NCBI GenBank assembly: GCA_011523545.1
Contig: WTGN01000029.1
Location: 1-64,000, forward strand
Direction of reading: 5' to 3'
Origin: Chloroflexota bacterium
GTDB taxonomy: Bacteria > Chloroflexota > Anaerolineae > Aggregatilineales > Phototrophicaceae
Length of the DNA stretch: 64,000 nucleotides
The translations under genes were made by a program, and so were the position numbers. Position 1 is the first letter of the stretch. Every line of letters starts with the position of its first letter. The notes below the pieces were generated by a model. That model was given only the letters and a program-made list of their open reading frames with translations, ran no database searches and was not told the origin of the DNA. Below are positions 49,300-57,503 of this stretch, one piece after another.

Positions 49300-50253
49300 A
49301 TGACCGATCTCGTCACCGGCGGCGCCGGCTTCATCGGGCGTCATGTCGCCGAAGCCTTGCTCAAGCGCGGCGGCGATGTCATCGTCCTCGATAACTTCAA
49401 CGACTTCTACGACCCCGCCATCAAAGTACATAATGCCGACGCCCTCGGCCAATACAGCAACTGCACCGTTATCAAAGGCGACATCCGCGACGTCGATCTG
49501 CTCAATCGCATCTTTAGCGAACGGCGCATCACACGCGTGGCGCACCTGGCGGCCATGGCCGGCGTACGCGAGAGCGTCGGCCAAACCCGCCTCTACATGG
49601 ACGTCAATCTGACCGGCACCATGAACCTGCTGGAAGCAGGGGCGAGCGCCGATATCGATCAATTCGTGCTCGCTTCAACATCCTCTGTCTATGGCAAGAC
49701 TGAGATACTGCCCTTCGTCGAGACCGACAGCGCCGACCGGCCTCTGGCGGCGTACCCGGCCAGCAAACGCGCCGCCGAGCTGCTCGCGCACAGCTACCAC
49801 AACCTCGTCGGCATGCAGGTGACCGCCCTGCGCTTCTTCAATGTTTACGGCCCGGCCGGCCGCCCCGACATGATGCCCTGGCGCCTGATGGATGCGACGC
49901 AATCCGGCGAAACCATCAAGCTCTTCAACGGCGGCGAAATCCACCGCGACTGGACATATATCGCCGATACGGTGCGGGGCGTGCTGGCCGCGCTCGACAA
50001 GCCGCTCGGATACGAGGTCATCAATCTCGGCTGCGGCGCGCCCATATCACTGAAGGACTTTGTCGCGATCATTGAGCAAAATGCCGGCAATCGTATCAAT
50101 ACAGTGCAAGTACCGACGCCGCCGAGCGACCCGCCAATCACCTTCTGCGACAACAGCAAGGCGCGCGAACTGCTTGGCTTCGCGCCGGCGGTATCCATCC
50201 GCGAGGGCTTGCGACAGACTTGGGATTGGTATCGGGACTTCCGCGGAATCTAG
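49300..50253 (+). CDS. NAD-dependent epimerase/dehydratase (UDP-sugar epimerase-like)
   Basis: Extended SDR of 317 residues acting on nucleotide sugars. LVTGGAGFIGRHVAEALLKRG lies at the N-terminus (motif GGAGFIG), followed by DNFNDFYDP, which is typical of UDP-glucuronate 4-epimerases. The active-site Ser is in STSSVYG and the Tyr-Lys pair in YPASKRAAE. ATG 49300 (MTDLVTGG) is preferred over an upstream TTG at 49234 because family proteins begin just before the glycine motif. It probably supplies galacturonate or galactose precursors for surface glycans. It stands alone and is convergent with the PhyH gene. Confidence 0.88.
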   Translation: MTDLVTGGAGFIGRHVAEALLKRGGDVIVLDNFNDFYDPAIKVHNADALGQYSNCTVIKGDIRDVDLLNRIFSERRITRVAHLAAMAGVRESVGQTRLYMDVNLTGTMNLLEAGASADIDQFVLASTSSVYGKTEILPFVETDSADRPLAAYPASKRAAELLAHSYHNLVGMQVTALRFFNVYGPAGRPDMMPWRLMDATQSGETIKLFNGGEIHRDWTYIADTVRGVLAALDKPLGYEVINLGCGAPISLKDFVAIIEQNAGNRINTVQVPTPPSDPPITFCDNSKARELLGFAPAVSIREGLRQTWDWYRDFRGI

Positions 50254-50265
50254 CGCAAGCGGCGC

Positions 50266-51015
50266 TCAACCGCCGATGATGCCCGGCTGATGACGCGCCC
50301 CGCCCATCAGCTGCCGCAGCAACTCTGACGGATTCTCCACTTTGTGCAGCTGCGCCAGCATGTCTTCCTGCGTCAGGAAGAAGGGACGCGTGTACATGCC
50401 CAGCAGGGCGCTGCGGGCTTTGTCGCTGCGGTTGGGCCGCGCCGTATGCCACAACGCGCCATGAAAGACCAGCGCGCCGCCGCGTTCGCCGGTCAGGATT
50501 TGGGCGTCAGCGGGCCACTCTTCATTCCACGCCTTTGGCGGCTCACATCCTTTCAAGTGGCTGCCTGGCATATAACCGGTGCCGCCGTTTTCCTCGGTGA
50601 AGTCGTCGAGCAGCCATATCGTCTGCCCGCAGACCTTGTCCAGCGGCCAGGGCTGGTTGATCCACCAGTAGGGATAATCCGGATGCCAGCCATATTTCTC
50701 GTAACCCGGATAGGCGGTATTGGCCGACCAGGTCGAACAAATCACAGCGTCGTCAGCCAGATAACTTTTCCAGATCGATACGATGAGCGGATGGGCCAGC
50801 AGCTCGGCGAATATCGGGTCTTTGTAGGCGATGCCGCCGACGCGCTGCGTCTTCGCCGCGCGGATCTCGTCCGTCATTTCATCCGCCAGCAGCCGCTCCA
50901 GCTTTAGGCGCGCTTCATCCGCTTCTTGCGGGCTGATGACTGAGGGGATGAAACAGTAGCCGCGCTCGTTGACTTCGGCGGCGATCTCCGCTGCATCATG
51001 CTTGCTGTTCATCAT
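50266..51015 (-). CDS. Phytanoyl-CoA dioxygenase (PhyH) family protein
   Basis: Fe(II)/2-oxoglutarate-dependent oxygenase of about 249 residues. The iron triad is visible: His-x-Asp in YGWHPDYPYWW, and the distal His in LVFHGALWHTARPNRS, whose Arg would bind 2-oxoglutarate. FTEENGGTGYMPGSHLKG is the family segment between them. ATG 51015 has GGAGAG just upstream; the next codon is also ATG. The family hydroxylates diverse substrates, from phytanoyl-CoA to ectoine, so the reaction is not assignable. It is divergent from the binding-protein gene at 51211. Confidence 0.88.
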   Translation of the reverse strand: MMNSKHDAAEIAAEVNERGYCFIPSVISPQEADEARLKLERLLADEMTDEIRAAKTQRVGGIAYKDPIFAELLAHPLIVSIWKSYLADDAVICSTWSANTAYPGYEKYGWHPDYPYWWINQPWPLDKVCGQTIWLLDDFTEENGGTGYMPGSHLKGCEPPKAWNEEWPADAQILTGERGGALVFHGALWHTARPNRSDKARSALLGMYTRPFFLTQEDMLAQLHKVENPSELLRQLMGGARHQPGIIGG

Positions 51016-51210
51016 TGGCTCTCCGTTCGCTTCCGCGCGCTCTATCAAGAGCCGCCCATCGGCTCCGATACAGACCGGCCACTGTTGGCGCTATAGTTTG
51101 GCGTATTCTCTGCCATGCGTTACACTTGATGAGATAGTGCGTTTACCGTCAGAGTATACGCGCTTTTTCGTGTCGTATCTCCGTAATACATTCCCGAAGG
51201 AGTAAATCCC

Positions 51211-52494
51211 ATGAAGAAGGCATTTCTACTTTTGGCGCTATTGGCGCTAGTTTTGCCGGTCGCCGCGCAGGATATGGCCGGCTGCATGATTGAGCCGCCG
51301 GAATCCGCCGCGCAGATTAACATGATCGGCTGGACCTACCCCATCATCGATTTCTATGCTGATGAACTCGAAGCCTGCAACGATGTGGACAATATCGATG
51401 TCAACACCCAGCTCCTGGATTCGGGCGCGGCCCATGATCAACTGCGTTTGGCGCTGGGCGCTGGCGGCACGTCGCCTTACGACATCATCATGGTAACGCA
51501 AGGCGATATTGAATCCTACGTCGAACAAGGCTGGATGATGCCGCTCAACGATCTGATCGCCAAATACGAGGATGAATACCAGATCTCCGATATCCTCGGG
51601 CTCGCCGACATGTCGGTCGACGGCCAGGTTTACGGCCTGCCCATGGAGCAGAACACGCGCCACATGTTCTACCGCCCCGACCTGCTTGACAAGCATGGCA
51701 TCGCTGTGCCCGAGACCTGGGATGATGTGATCGCCGCTTGCGGAGTGCTGCAAGCTGAAGACAGCATCGTGATCCCCTTCACGACGCAACTGCACGCCGG
51801 CTGGGCCTGGCGGATTGAGTTCGGCGATATGCTGCTCGCTTTTGGCGGCCAGCCGCTCAATGAGGACATGACCCCCGCCTTCAACGGCGACGCTGGTGTG
51901 ATGGCGCTCGAGAAGCTGGTGGAGATCGCCGACGCCTGCATGGGCGAAGAAGGCTTGACCTACAGCATTGATGACAGCCAAATCGGCATCGCCACCGGTG
52001 AACTGGCGATGGCCTTCACCTGGGCCAGCCGCGCCGCCGCCATGGATGATCCGGACTTCTCGGATTATGTCGGCGGAATCGAATTCGCGCCCGCCCCCAG
52101 GGCCACGGCCGACGGCCTCTATGGCGCGACCGGCGGCACCGGCGCTGGCCTGGGCATCCCGGCCAATATCGATGACGACCCCGACCTTGTGTTCCAGGTC
52201 ATCCTGGAAGCGCTGGATGAGGAGAGCCAATTGCGCGGCGCCAACTACGGCGTCATCACCCGCCAGGCTGTCGCTGCCAATGCTGACGCGCGTTATCTGC
52301 CGGCTGTCTTCGCCACCATCAGTGGCGGCGTCGAGGGCACGCCTGTACCCGCTATCGGCGCTGTGTTGAACCCGGTTTGGGATCAGTGGCTGCCGCAGAT
52401 CATCCGGGGCGAAATGTCCGCTCAAGAATTGCTGGACGCCGCCGCCGCCGCTTACACGACAGAAGCGACCGCCCAGGGCTTCATCGAGGTTTAG
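51211..52494 (+). CDS. ABC transporter extracellular substrate-binding protein (family 1)
   Basis: Sugar-type solute-binding protein of 427 residues with a signal peptide (MKKAFLLLALLALVLPVAAQ). AAGGAG lies eight bases upstream. The mature protein has the family-1 pattern: YDIIMVTQGDIESYVEQGWM, then YGLPMEQNTRHMFYRPDLL and PETWDDVIAAC. Two Cys occur early (DMAGCM, LEACND) and two later. It is followed by a terminator and then the two permeases, an arrangement that gives more binding protein than membrane subunits. The ligand may be processed by the phosphatase-fold enzyme at 54625 (inference). Confidence 0.9.
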   Translation: MKKAFLLLALLALVLPVAAQDMAGCMIEPPESAAQINMIGWTYPIIDFYADELEACNDVDNIDVNTQLLDSGAAHDQLRLALGAGGTSPYDIIMVTQGDIESYVEQGWMMPLNDLIAKYEDEYQISDILGLADMSVDGQVYGLPMEQNTRHMFYRPDLLDKHGIAVPETWDDVIAACGVLQAEDSIVIPFTTQLHAGWAWRIEFGDMLLAFGGQPLNEDMTPAFNGDAGVMALEKLVEIADACMGEEGLTYSIDDSQIGIATGELAMAFTWASRAAAMDDPDFSDYVGGIEFAPAPRATADGLYGATGGTGAGLGIPANIDDDPDLVFQVILEALDEESQLRGANYGVITRQAVAANADARYLPAVFATISGGVEGTPVPAIGAVLNPVWDQWLPQIIRGEMSAQELLDAAAAAYTTEATAQGFIEV

Positions 52495-52511
52495 TTCGCT
52501 AAACATGTCTT

Positions 52512-52547
52512 GACCCCTTCTTTCCGCGCGGGAGGAGGGGTCTTTTG
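52512..52547 (+). terminator. Rho-independent terminator/attenuator inside the ABC operon
   Basis: GACCCCT ... AGGGGTC followed by TTTTGTCT, with an inner TCCCGCG-type match (CCGCGCGGGA) in the loop. It lies between the binding-protein gene and the first permease, so it probably lowers permease transcription relative to the binding protein. Confidence 0.75.
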
Positions 52548-52606
52548 TCTATACTTTCGGGCATTCCACCGTCGCCGGCCCGCGCAATAATATTTGGAGA
52601 CCGCTT

Positions 52607-53467
52607 ATGACCAAAGGAACCTTTACTTTTTTTGTTGGTCCCAGCGTGTTCATTATGCTGGCGCTGATGACACTGCCGCTGCTGGCGTCCATCGTTCTGG
52701 GATTGCATTACATTACTTTCCGCAATCTTGACGCGCCGATTTGGATCGGCTTTCAGAATTATCAAGAAGTGCTGGCGGATCCTGAATTTTGGGATTCGCT
52801 GGAGTTCACCCTGCTATTCATCGCCGCCACTGTGCCGCTGCGGATCGCGCTTGGTTTGATGTTCGCCTTGCTGCTGGATCAGGTCCGCCGCTTCCGCGGG
52901 GTCTTCATCGCCGCCGCCCTGGTGCCATTTGTCATGACGCCGGTGGTGGGCACACTCATCTTCCGCGATATGTTTGACCGCGGCGGACCCTACTGGTACT
53001 GGATGCAACAGCTCTTCGACTATCGCTTGTTCATGAACAGCACAACTGTGCCTTTGTTGATCATCTTCCACAGCCTCTGGACGGCGACGCCCTTCGCCAT
53101 GATCGTCTTGTTCGCCGGCTTGCAGACGCTGCCGCAGGAATCGCTGGAGGCGGCCCGCGTCGATGGCGCCAGCTGGCTGCGTCAGCTTTGGCACATCGCC
53201 ATCCCCCATCTGCGCTCGCTCTTCGTCTTCATCGCCTTGATCTCGATCATGGACGCCTACCGCGTCTTTGACAGCGTCTTCGTCCTGACGCGGCAGAACC
53301 CCATTTTCGACGCCGAGACGATCATGTATTACAACTTCCAGGTCGCGATGAATTTCGGCCGCCTGGGCAAAGCCAACGCCATGAGCGTGCTCACGGTCAT
53401 CGGCATCTTCGTCGTCCTGATCCCCTTCCTCGCTATGACCTATCGCGAGCAAATGGAGGAAGCCTGA
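52607..53467 (+). CDS. ABC transporter permease (MalF type)
   Basis: A 286-residue inner-membrane subunit of ordinary length. The first helix is near residues 8-32, and the EAA loop appears as LEAARVDGASWLRQLWHIAIPHLRS (quoted core: EAARVDGASWL) at about residues 180-205. TTGGAG lies upstream of the ATG. It overlaps the next permease by one base (TGATGA), so the two are coupled. ATPase absent. It serves the binding protein at 51211. Confidence 0.9.
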   Translation: MTKGTFTFFVGPSVFIMLALMTLPLLASIVLGLHYITFRNLDAPIWIGFQNYQEVLADPEFWDSLEFTLLFIAATVPLRIALGLMFALLLDQVRRFRGVFIAAALVPFVMTPVVGTLIFRDMFDRGGPYWYWMQQLFDYRLFMNSTTVPLLIIFHSLWTATPFAMIVLFAGLQTLPQESLEAARVDGASWLRQLWHIAIPHLRSLFVFIALISIMDAYRVFDSVFVLTRQNPIFDAETIMYYNFQVAMNFGRLGKANAMSVLTVIGIFVVLIPFLAMTYREQMEEA

Positions 53468-54471
53468 TGACAAGGACAGACAATCCCCTGGCTCGGTTCC
53501 TGATTTACATCGCGCTGGCCCTGTTCACCATCTACAACGTTCTGCCCTTCGTCTGGACCATCATGAGTTCCATCAAGCTGCCGAAGGACGCCAACGCCAG
53601 AATCCCGCGCTTCACCTTTAGTCCCACGGGCGACAATTACGCGGAGCTTTGGCTGAACATGCGGCCGGAGGACTTCGCGCCATACGGCCTGGCGCTGGTC
53701 ATCTTCATATTCCTGCTGGTGGCGATTGGCTTCTCCGCCAACCGCATCCCGGCGCCAAACTCCCTGATTTACATGGGCTGTATCCTGGCGGGCGTGCTGG
53801 TTGCGGTGGCGCTGCCGGATGTGGTCAACACGGCGGAATTCTACGACTACCTGATCAACAGCGTGATCGTCACGATAGGCACCCTTTGTGTATCCCTGAC
53901 GATCGGCGCCCTGGCCGGTTACGGGCTGGCGCGCTACCGCCACGTGGTTTCGGTCTACATTCTGGTGATCGCGCTGGCATTCCGCTCGCTGCCGAGCCTG
54001 GCGCTGGTCCTGCCTTTCTACTACCTGGGGCAGCTCTCCGGCTTGTACGACACCCATATTCTGCTGATCTTCTGTCTGGTGGCGGTCAACCAACCCTTCA
54101 CCATTTGGATGCTGCGCAGCTTCTTCATGGAGATCCCGGTCGAAATTGAAGAAGCAGCCATGATTGACGGCGCCGGGCGGCTGCGCTCTTTCATCTCGGT
54201 GATCGTGCCCATCATGTGGCCGGGCATCATCACGACTGGTTTGTTCACGCTGCTGCTGGCGTATAACGACTTTTTGCTGGCGCGCATCCTGACGCAGATC
54301 AACTGGACGCTGCCGGTCGGCATTGCGCAATGGACGGGCGGCGAAGACCCCGGCCATGTCACACTGGCGGCGGCCGCATCCGTGTCAACGACGCTGCCCA
54401 TCCTGGTGGTGATCATCTTCTTCCAGAAGTATCTGATTCGCGGCCTGGCTTCCGGCGCGGTTAAGGGCTAG
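53467..54471 (+). CDS. ABC transporter permease (MalG type) with inserted helices
   Basis: 334 residues, about 50 more than typical. After the first helix (about residues 12-35), the first external loop contains an extra stretch with two hydrophobic segments: LALVIFIFLLVAIGF near residues 76-91 and YMGCILAGVLVAVAL near 101-117. The normal second helix follows. The EAA loop is IEEAAMIDGAGRLRSFISVI at about residues 230-250, and FQKYLIRGL marks the usual C-terminus. It is otherwise a standard MalG-like subunit. The insertion could bind another membrane partner or shape the binding-protein dock. Confidence 0.88.
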   Translation: MTRTDNPLARFLIYIALALFTIYNVLPFVWTIMSSIKLPKDANARIPRFTFSPTGDNYAELWLNMRPEDFAPYGLALVIFIFLLVAIGFSANRIPAPNSLIYMGCILAGVLVAVALPDVVNTAEFYDYLINSVIVTIGTLCVSLTIGALAGYGLARYRHVVSVYILVIALAFRSLPSLALVLPFYYLGQLSGLYDTHILLIFCLVAVNQPFTIWMLRSFFMEIPVEIEEAAMIDGAGRLRSFISVIVPIMWPGIITTGLFTLLLAYNDFLLARILTQINWTLPVGIAQWTGGEDPGHVTLAAAASVSTTLPILVVIIFFQKYLIRGLASGAVKG

Positions 54472-54489
54472 ATACAAGGCAAGTGGACT

Positions 54490-54516
54490 TGTAGGGGCGA
54501 GCCGACGGCTCGCCCG
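54490..54516 (+). repeat. REP palindrome, left half of doublet 3
   Basis: TGTAGGGGCGAGCCGACGGC then TCGCCCG. The stem GGGCGAGCC/GGCTCGCCC is perfect with GTAG immediately 5'. Paired with the inverted copy at 54535-54562 across 18 bases. Confidence 0.85.
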
Positions 54517-54534
54517 TACGAAGTTAAAGCCTTG

Positions 54535-54562
54535 GCGGGCGACTCACAGAGTCGCCCCTACA
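54535..54562 (-). repeat. REP palindrome, right half of doublet 3
   Basis: GCGGGCGACTCACAGAGTCG then CCCCTACA. The stem GGCGACTC/GAGTCGCC is perfect. Note that the stem bases differ from the left half but remain self-complementary in each. Confidence 0.85.
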
Positions 54563-54624
54563 TTTTCCGAGTTGGTTGACAAGCAGGAAATCCTGCTGAC
54601 ATAAAAGCCTAGGAGAACAGCAAT

Positions 54625-55992
54625 ATGAACATCATCTGCGTGGTCACCGACACGCTGCGAGCGGACTACCTGCCCACCTATGGCAATCAGCAAGTGATCG
54701 CGCCCAATCTGACCGCGTTCGCGGCTGAAGCCATCGTCTTTGAAGATTGCCACGCCGCCTCCTTCCCGACCGTGCCGACGCGCGCCGATATCGCCACCGG
54801 CCGCTTCACCTTCACCTACCTGACCTGGGGGCCGCTGCCGCAGGACGAATTCACGCTGGCGGGCGCCCTGACCAAGGCCGGATATACGACGATGGGCGTG
54901 GCCGATACGCCCTTCCTCATACGCAATGGCTACGGCTATGACCGCGGCTTCGATGATTTCATCTGGATCCGCGGCCAGCGCGAGGCGGCCGGGCGGCCCG
55001 ATGTCACCAGCCTGTGGAAAGAAGAAGATGACCGCTTCGCGCCCCAGACTTTCAAAGCGGCGATGGATTGGCTCGAACGGCACTACGACGAAAAGTTCTT
55101 TCTCTACATCGACGCCTGGGACCCACATGAACCTTGGGATCCGCCGGCCCATTACGTCAAACCCTACCTGCCGGATTACCAGGGCGAGCAGGTCTACCCG
55201 GCTTATTGGGATTGGGAAGACGCCGGTTATAGCGAGCGCGATCTGGAGATCGGCAGAGCGACTTACATGGGCGAAATCACCATGGTCGATCGCTGGTTTG
55301 GCTTGCTGATTGACCGGCTAAAGTCCCTGGGCGTTTATGACGACACCGCTATTCTCTTCGTCTCCGACCACGGCTTTTACTTCGGCGAATTCGGCATTTT
55401 CGGCAAGAGCCGCTTCCGCTGGCCGGACAACAGTATTCCGGTGATGGAAGCGATGGCGCGTTTCAAACAAGGCGCGATCGCCTATCGCACGCCCAAGCAC
55501 AATGAAATCTCGCATGTGCCGCTCTTCGCCAAGATCCCCGGCTATGAGCATCGACGTGTTTCCGGCCTGGCCAGCATCCCCGACATCATGCCGACCATGC
55601 TGGAGCTGGCGGGCGTCGAGAAGCCATCCCGGGTTCAGGCGCAGTCGCTGCTGCCGCTGGCGCGCGGCGAGGTCGACCGCCAGCATGACATCGTGGTCAC
55701 CTCGCAATCGCTGGCCGATACCGCCGGCAACACCACGCTCATCGTTGACGACAGCGAACGCGTTGTAGTCGAGGTCTCGCCCAGCACCATCCGCGATGGC
55801 GTATGGGATTTCCTCTACGCCCTGGAAGGCGAGCCGGTTGAACTCTATGACGCGGTCAATGACCCGGCGCATCAGCATAATCTGGCGGCCGCGCGGCCCG
55901 ACATCTGCCAAGCGATGCACGCCAAGTTCGTCCGCTGGATGGACAAAATGGGCACGCCGGAGGCCTACGCGGCGCCCCGCCGGCGGTTATAG
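54625..55992 (+). CDS. Alkaline-phosphatase-fold hydrolase, sulfatase-like with Thr nucleophile position
   Basis: 455 residues. Metal-binding N-terminus VVTDTLRADYL, then an active-site loop TVPTRADIATGRF at residues 49-61. True sulfatases have C/S-x-P-x-R so that formylglycine can form; here the position is Thr49 (codon ACC), which cannot be converted. Other members of the superfamily (nucleotide pyrophosphatases, phosphopentomutase, LtaS) use Thr, so this is more likely a phospho- or phosphonate-ester hydrolase. FVSDHGFYFGEFGIFGK supplies the distal metal site, and the C-terminal PVELYDAVNDPAHQHNLA is sulfatase-like. There is no signal peptide. It follows an ABC importer, whose ligand may be its substrate. 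Confidence 0.85.
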   Translation: MNIICVVTDTLRADYLPTYGNQQVIAPNLTAFAAEAIVFEDCHAASFPTVPTRADIATGRFTFTYLTWGPLPQDEFTLAGALTKAGYTTMGVADTPFLIRNGYGYDRGFDDFIWIRGQREAAGRPDVTSLWKEEDDRFAPQTFKAAMDWLERHYDEKFFLYIDAWDPHEPWDPPAHYVKPYLPDYQGEQVYPAYWDWEDAGYSERDLEIGRATYMGEITMVDRWFGLLIDRLKSLGVYDDTAILFVSDHGFYFGEFGIFGKSRFRWPDNSIPVMEAMARFKQGAIAYRTPKHNEISHVPLFAKIPGYEHRRVSGLASIPDIMPTMLELAGVEKPSRVQAQSLLPLARGEVDRQHDIVVTSQSLADTAGNTTLIVDDSERVVVEVSPSTIRDGVWDFLYALEGEPVELYDAVNDPAHQHNLAAARPDICQAMHAKFVRWMDKMGTPEAYAAPRRRL

Positions 55993-56031
55993 GATACTGT
56001 TGACAGCTAAATCATCCGGAGGCTTTTGCCG

Positions 56032-56061
56032 TTGACGACTGTTGAGCACAACTGCTACAAT
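56032..56061 (+). promoter_or_regulatory. Sigma70-like promoter of a small coiled-coil/TM gene
   Basis: TTGACG (56032-56037), 18 bases, TACAAT (56056-56061). The expected start of transcription is about 60-70 bases before the gene at 56135. Confidence 0.55.
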
Positions 56062-56134
56062 TCACGTAGTATTTGTATAGACCTCGAAAATGCCTGCTAT
56101 ATCGGTGGCCTACCTTGTAGGTTGGAGCATCCAA

Positions 56135-56323
56135 ATGGCAGCATCAACAGAATCACAAGAATACACTGATCGTCTTGGTGAGCGCGTCGCCGCGCTCGAA
56201 GCCAACAAGGAAAACCTGGCCACAAAAGAAGACATTGCAAATCTTCGCCTGCTAATCGTACTTGGAATGATTATCGCTGCGAGCGGCGGTTTACCCGATA
56301 TTCTGGCCCTGTTCGCCCGCTGA
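56135..56323 (+). CDS. Small protein with coiled coil and C-terminal membrane helix (62 aa)
   Basis: ATG 56135 is chosen because TTGGAG lies eight bases upstream; a further in-frame ATG at 56090 has no ribosome-binding site. The product has an N-terminal polar helix with heptad-like spacing (YTDRLGERVAALEANKENLATKED in part: DRLGERVAALEANKE), followed by NLRLLIVLGMIIAASGGLPDILALF, a membrane helix. This layout is like small DUF1640/XhlA-like membrane-tethered coiled-coil proteins, some of which are phage holin partners, but no firm assignment is possible. It stands alone with its own promoter. Confidence 0.5.
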   Translation: MAASTESQEYTDRLGERVAALEANKENLATKEDIANLRLLIVLGMIIAASGGLPDILALFAR

Positions 56324-56505
56324 GTTCTTGAACATTAATCGGGTTTGCCGCGTTGCCCTCTAAAGAAACACCTTAATCGAATAGCTCTGATTTGGCGGCA
56401 CTCTCATGCCGACTGCGTGTTAGATCCGACGTTGCGCATGGCATTTCCTCTCTTCGCCAATGTATACTCCCTGCCTGTTTGCCACTTCTCACGGGAATCC
56501 TTCAC

Positions 56506-57432
56506 TTGAATATCGCCGCCTTACCCTATATTGCATTGCTTGCCTTCTTCTTCGGCTCGTCAATGGTGGTTTCCCGCTTCAGCCTGGGTCAATTCGACCC
56601 AACCACCTACATCGGCATCCGCATGATCATATCCAGCGTCATGGCGCTGCTGGTCTATGCCATTGCTACGGGACGCCGCTTGCCGCGCGATTTTGAAGTA
56701 TGGAAGCGCGCCAGTTTGCTCGGCGTTTTTGGCACGGCTGTGCCTATGGTCTGCGTAATCAGCGCGCTGCAATATCAGTCGAGCGGGGTAACGTCCTTGC
56801 TGCTGGCGACCGGACCGGCGCTGACCGTCTGCCTGGCGCATTTCATTCTGCCGGACGAGCTGCTCAATCGGCGCAAGGCTTTCGGCGTGACGCTGGCGCT
56901 CGGCGGCGCGCTGCTGCTGGCGATAAGCGGCGAGGATGGCTTGCCGGAAGCAAGCGCTTCGGCGTCGACCGGCTACCTGCTCGTTTTGGTGGCGATGGTC
57001 TTCAGCGCGGTGATGATCATTTACGCGCGGAAATACCTGCGCGGTTATGACGCCTACGATGTCGGCAGCATCCGCATCTTCACCACAGCGCTGGCGGTGA
57101 CGCCTTTCTCGCTCTTGACTGTCGGCTTTGATGTCAGCGCGGTAGACGGGGCGGGCGTCCTGGCGCTGATCTACTCGGCGGTCGTCGGCACCTTTCTCGG
57201 CTTGCTGCTGTCCTTTTATAATATCAAGCGCTTTGGCGCCACGCCGGCGGTGATGACGACTTACATCATCCCGATTGTGGCCGGCATCGGCGGCGTGCTG
57301 TTCCTGGGCGAGGAGATTACGGGCACGATGCTGGTCGGTATGGTCATCATCGTCGGCGGCATCGCCCTGCTGCAGCAGTATCGGAAACCGACCGGGCTGC
57401 TGCGGCGCTTCCCGCATCGGGGCTCGTACTAA
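56506..57432 (+). CDS. EamA/DMT-family transporter
   Basis: Drug/metabolite transporter with ten predicted helices in two EamA repeats (about residues 1-140 and 155-300); 308 residues from TTG 56506. The repeat starts are ALLAFFFGSSMVVSRFSLG and YLLVLVAMVFSAVMIIYARK; FLGEEITGTMLVGMVIIVGG is the usual last-helix region. The start is uncertain: a frame open from 56392 would add 38 non-hydrophobic residues, so the TTG just before the first helix is preferred. It exports or imports small metabolites; the substrate is not predictable. Not obviously linked to its neighbours. Confidence 0.82.
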   Translation: MNIAALPYIALLAFFFGSSMVVSRFSLGQFDPTTYIGIRMIISSVMALLVYAIATGRRLPRDFEVWKRASLLGVFGTAVPMVCVISALQYQSSGVTSLLLATGPALTVCLAHFILPDELLNRRKAFGVTLALGGALLLAISGEDGLPEASASASTGYLLVLVAMVFSAVMIIYARKYLRGYDAYDVGSIRIFTTALAVTPFSLLTVGFDVSAVDGAGVLALIYSAVVGTFLGLLLSFYNIKRFGATPAVMTTYIIPIVAGIGGVLFLGEEITGTMLVGMVIIVGGIALLQQYRKPTGLLRRFPHRGSY

Positions 57433-57454
57433 GGCGATCCGGTTTCGTCAAAAG

Positions 57455-57503
57455 CGGGCGACTCACCGGGTCGCGTAGACACTGACCGTCAGTCGCCCCT
57501 ACA
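57455..57503 (-). repeat. REP palindrome with a 19-bp motif in its centre
   Basis: Begins GCGGGCGACTCACCGGGTCG and ends AGTCGCCCCTACA, the normal arms of a minus-strand REP. The centre is expanded by GGTCGCGTAGACACTGACC (57469-57487), which also occurs inverted at 6337-6355. The TAG stop of the hydroxypyruvate-isomerase-like gene falls inside the CCTACA end. Confidence 0.7.

Noticed and set aside
6379..57503. CRISPR array or phage attachment sites from the recurrent GTAGGGGCGA palindromes
   Set aside because: The copies are dispersed singly or as inverted doublets, with no regular spacing, unique spacers or cas genes.
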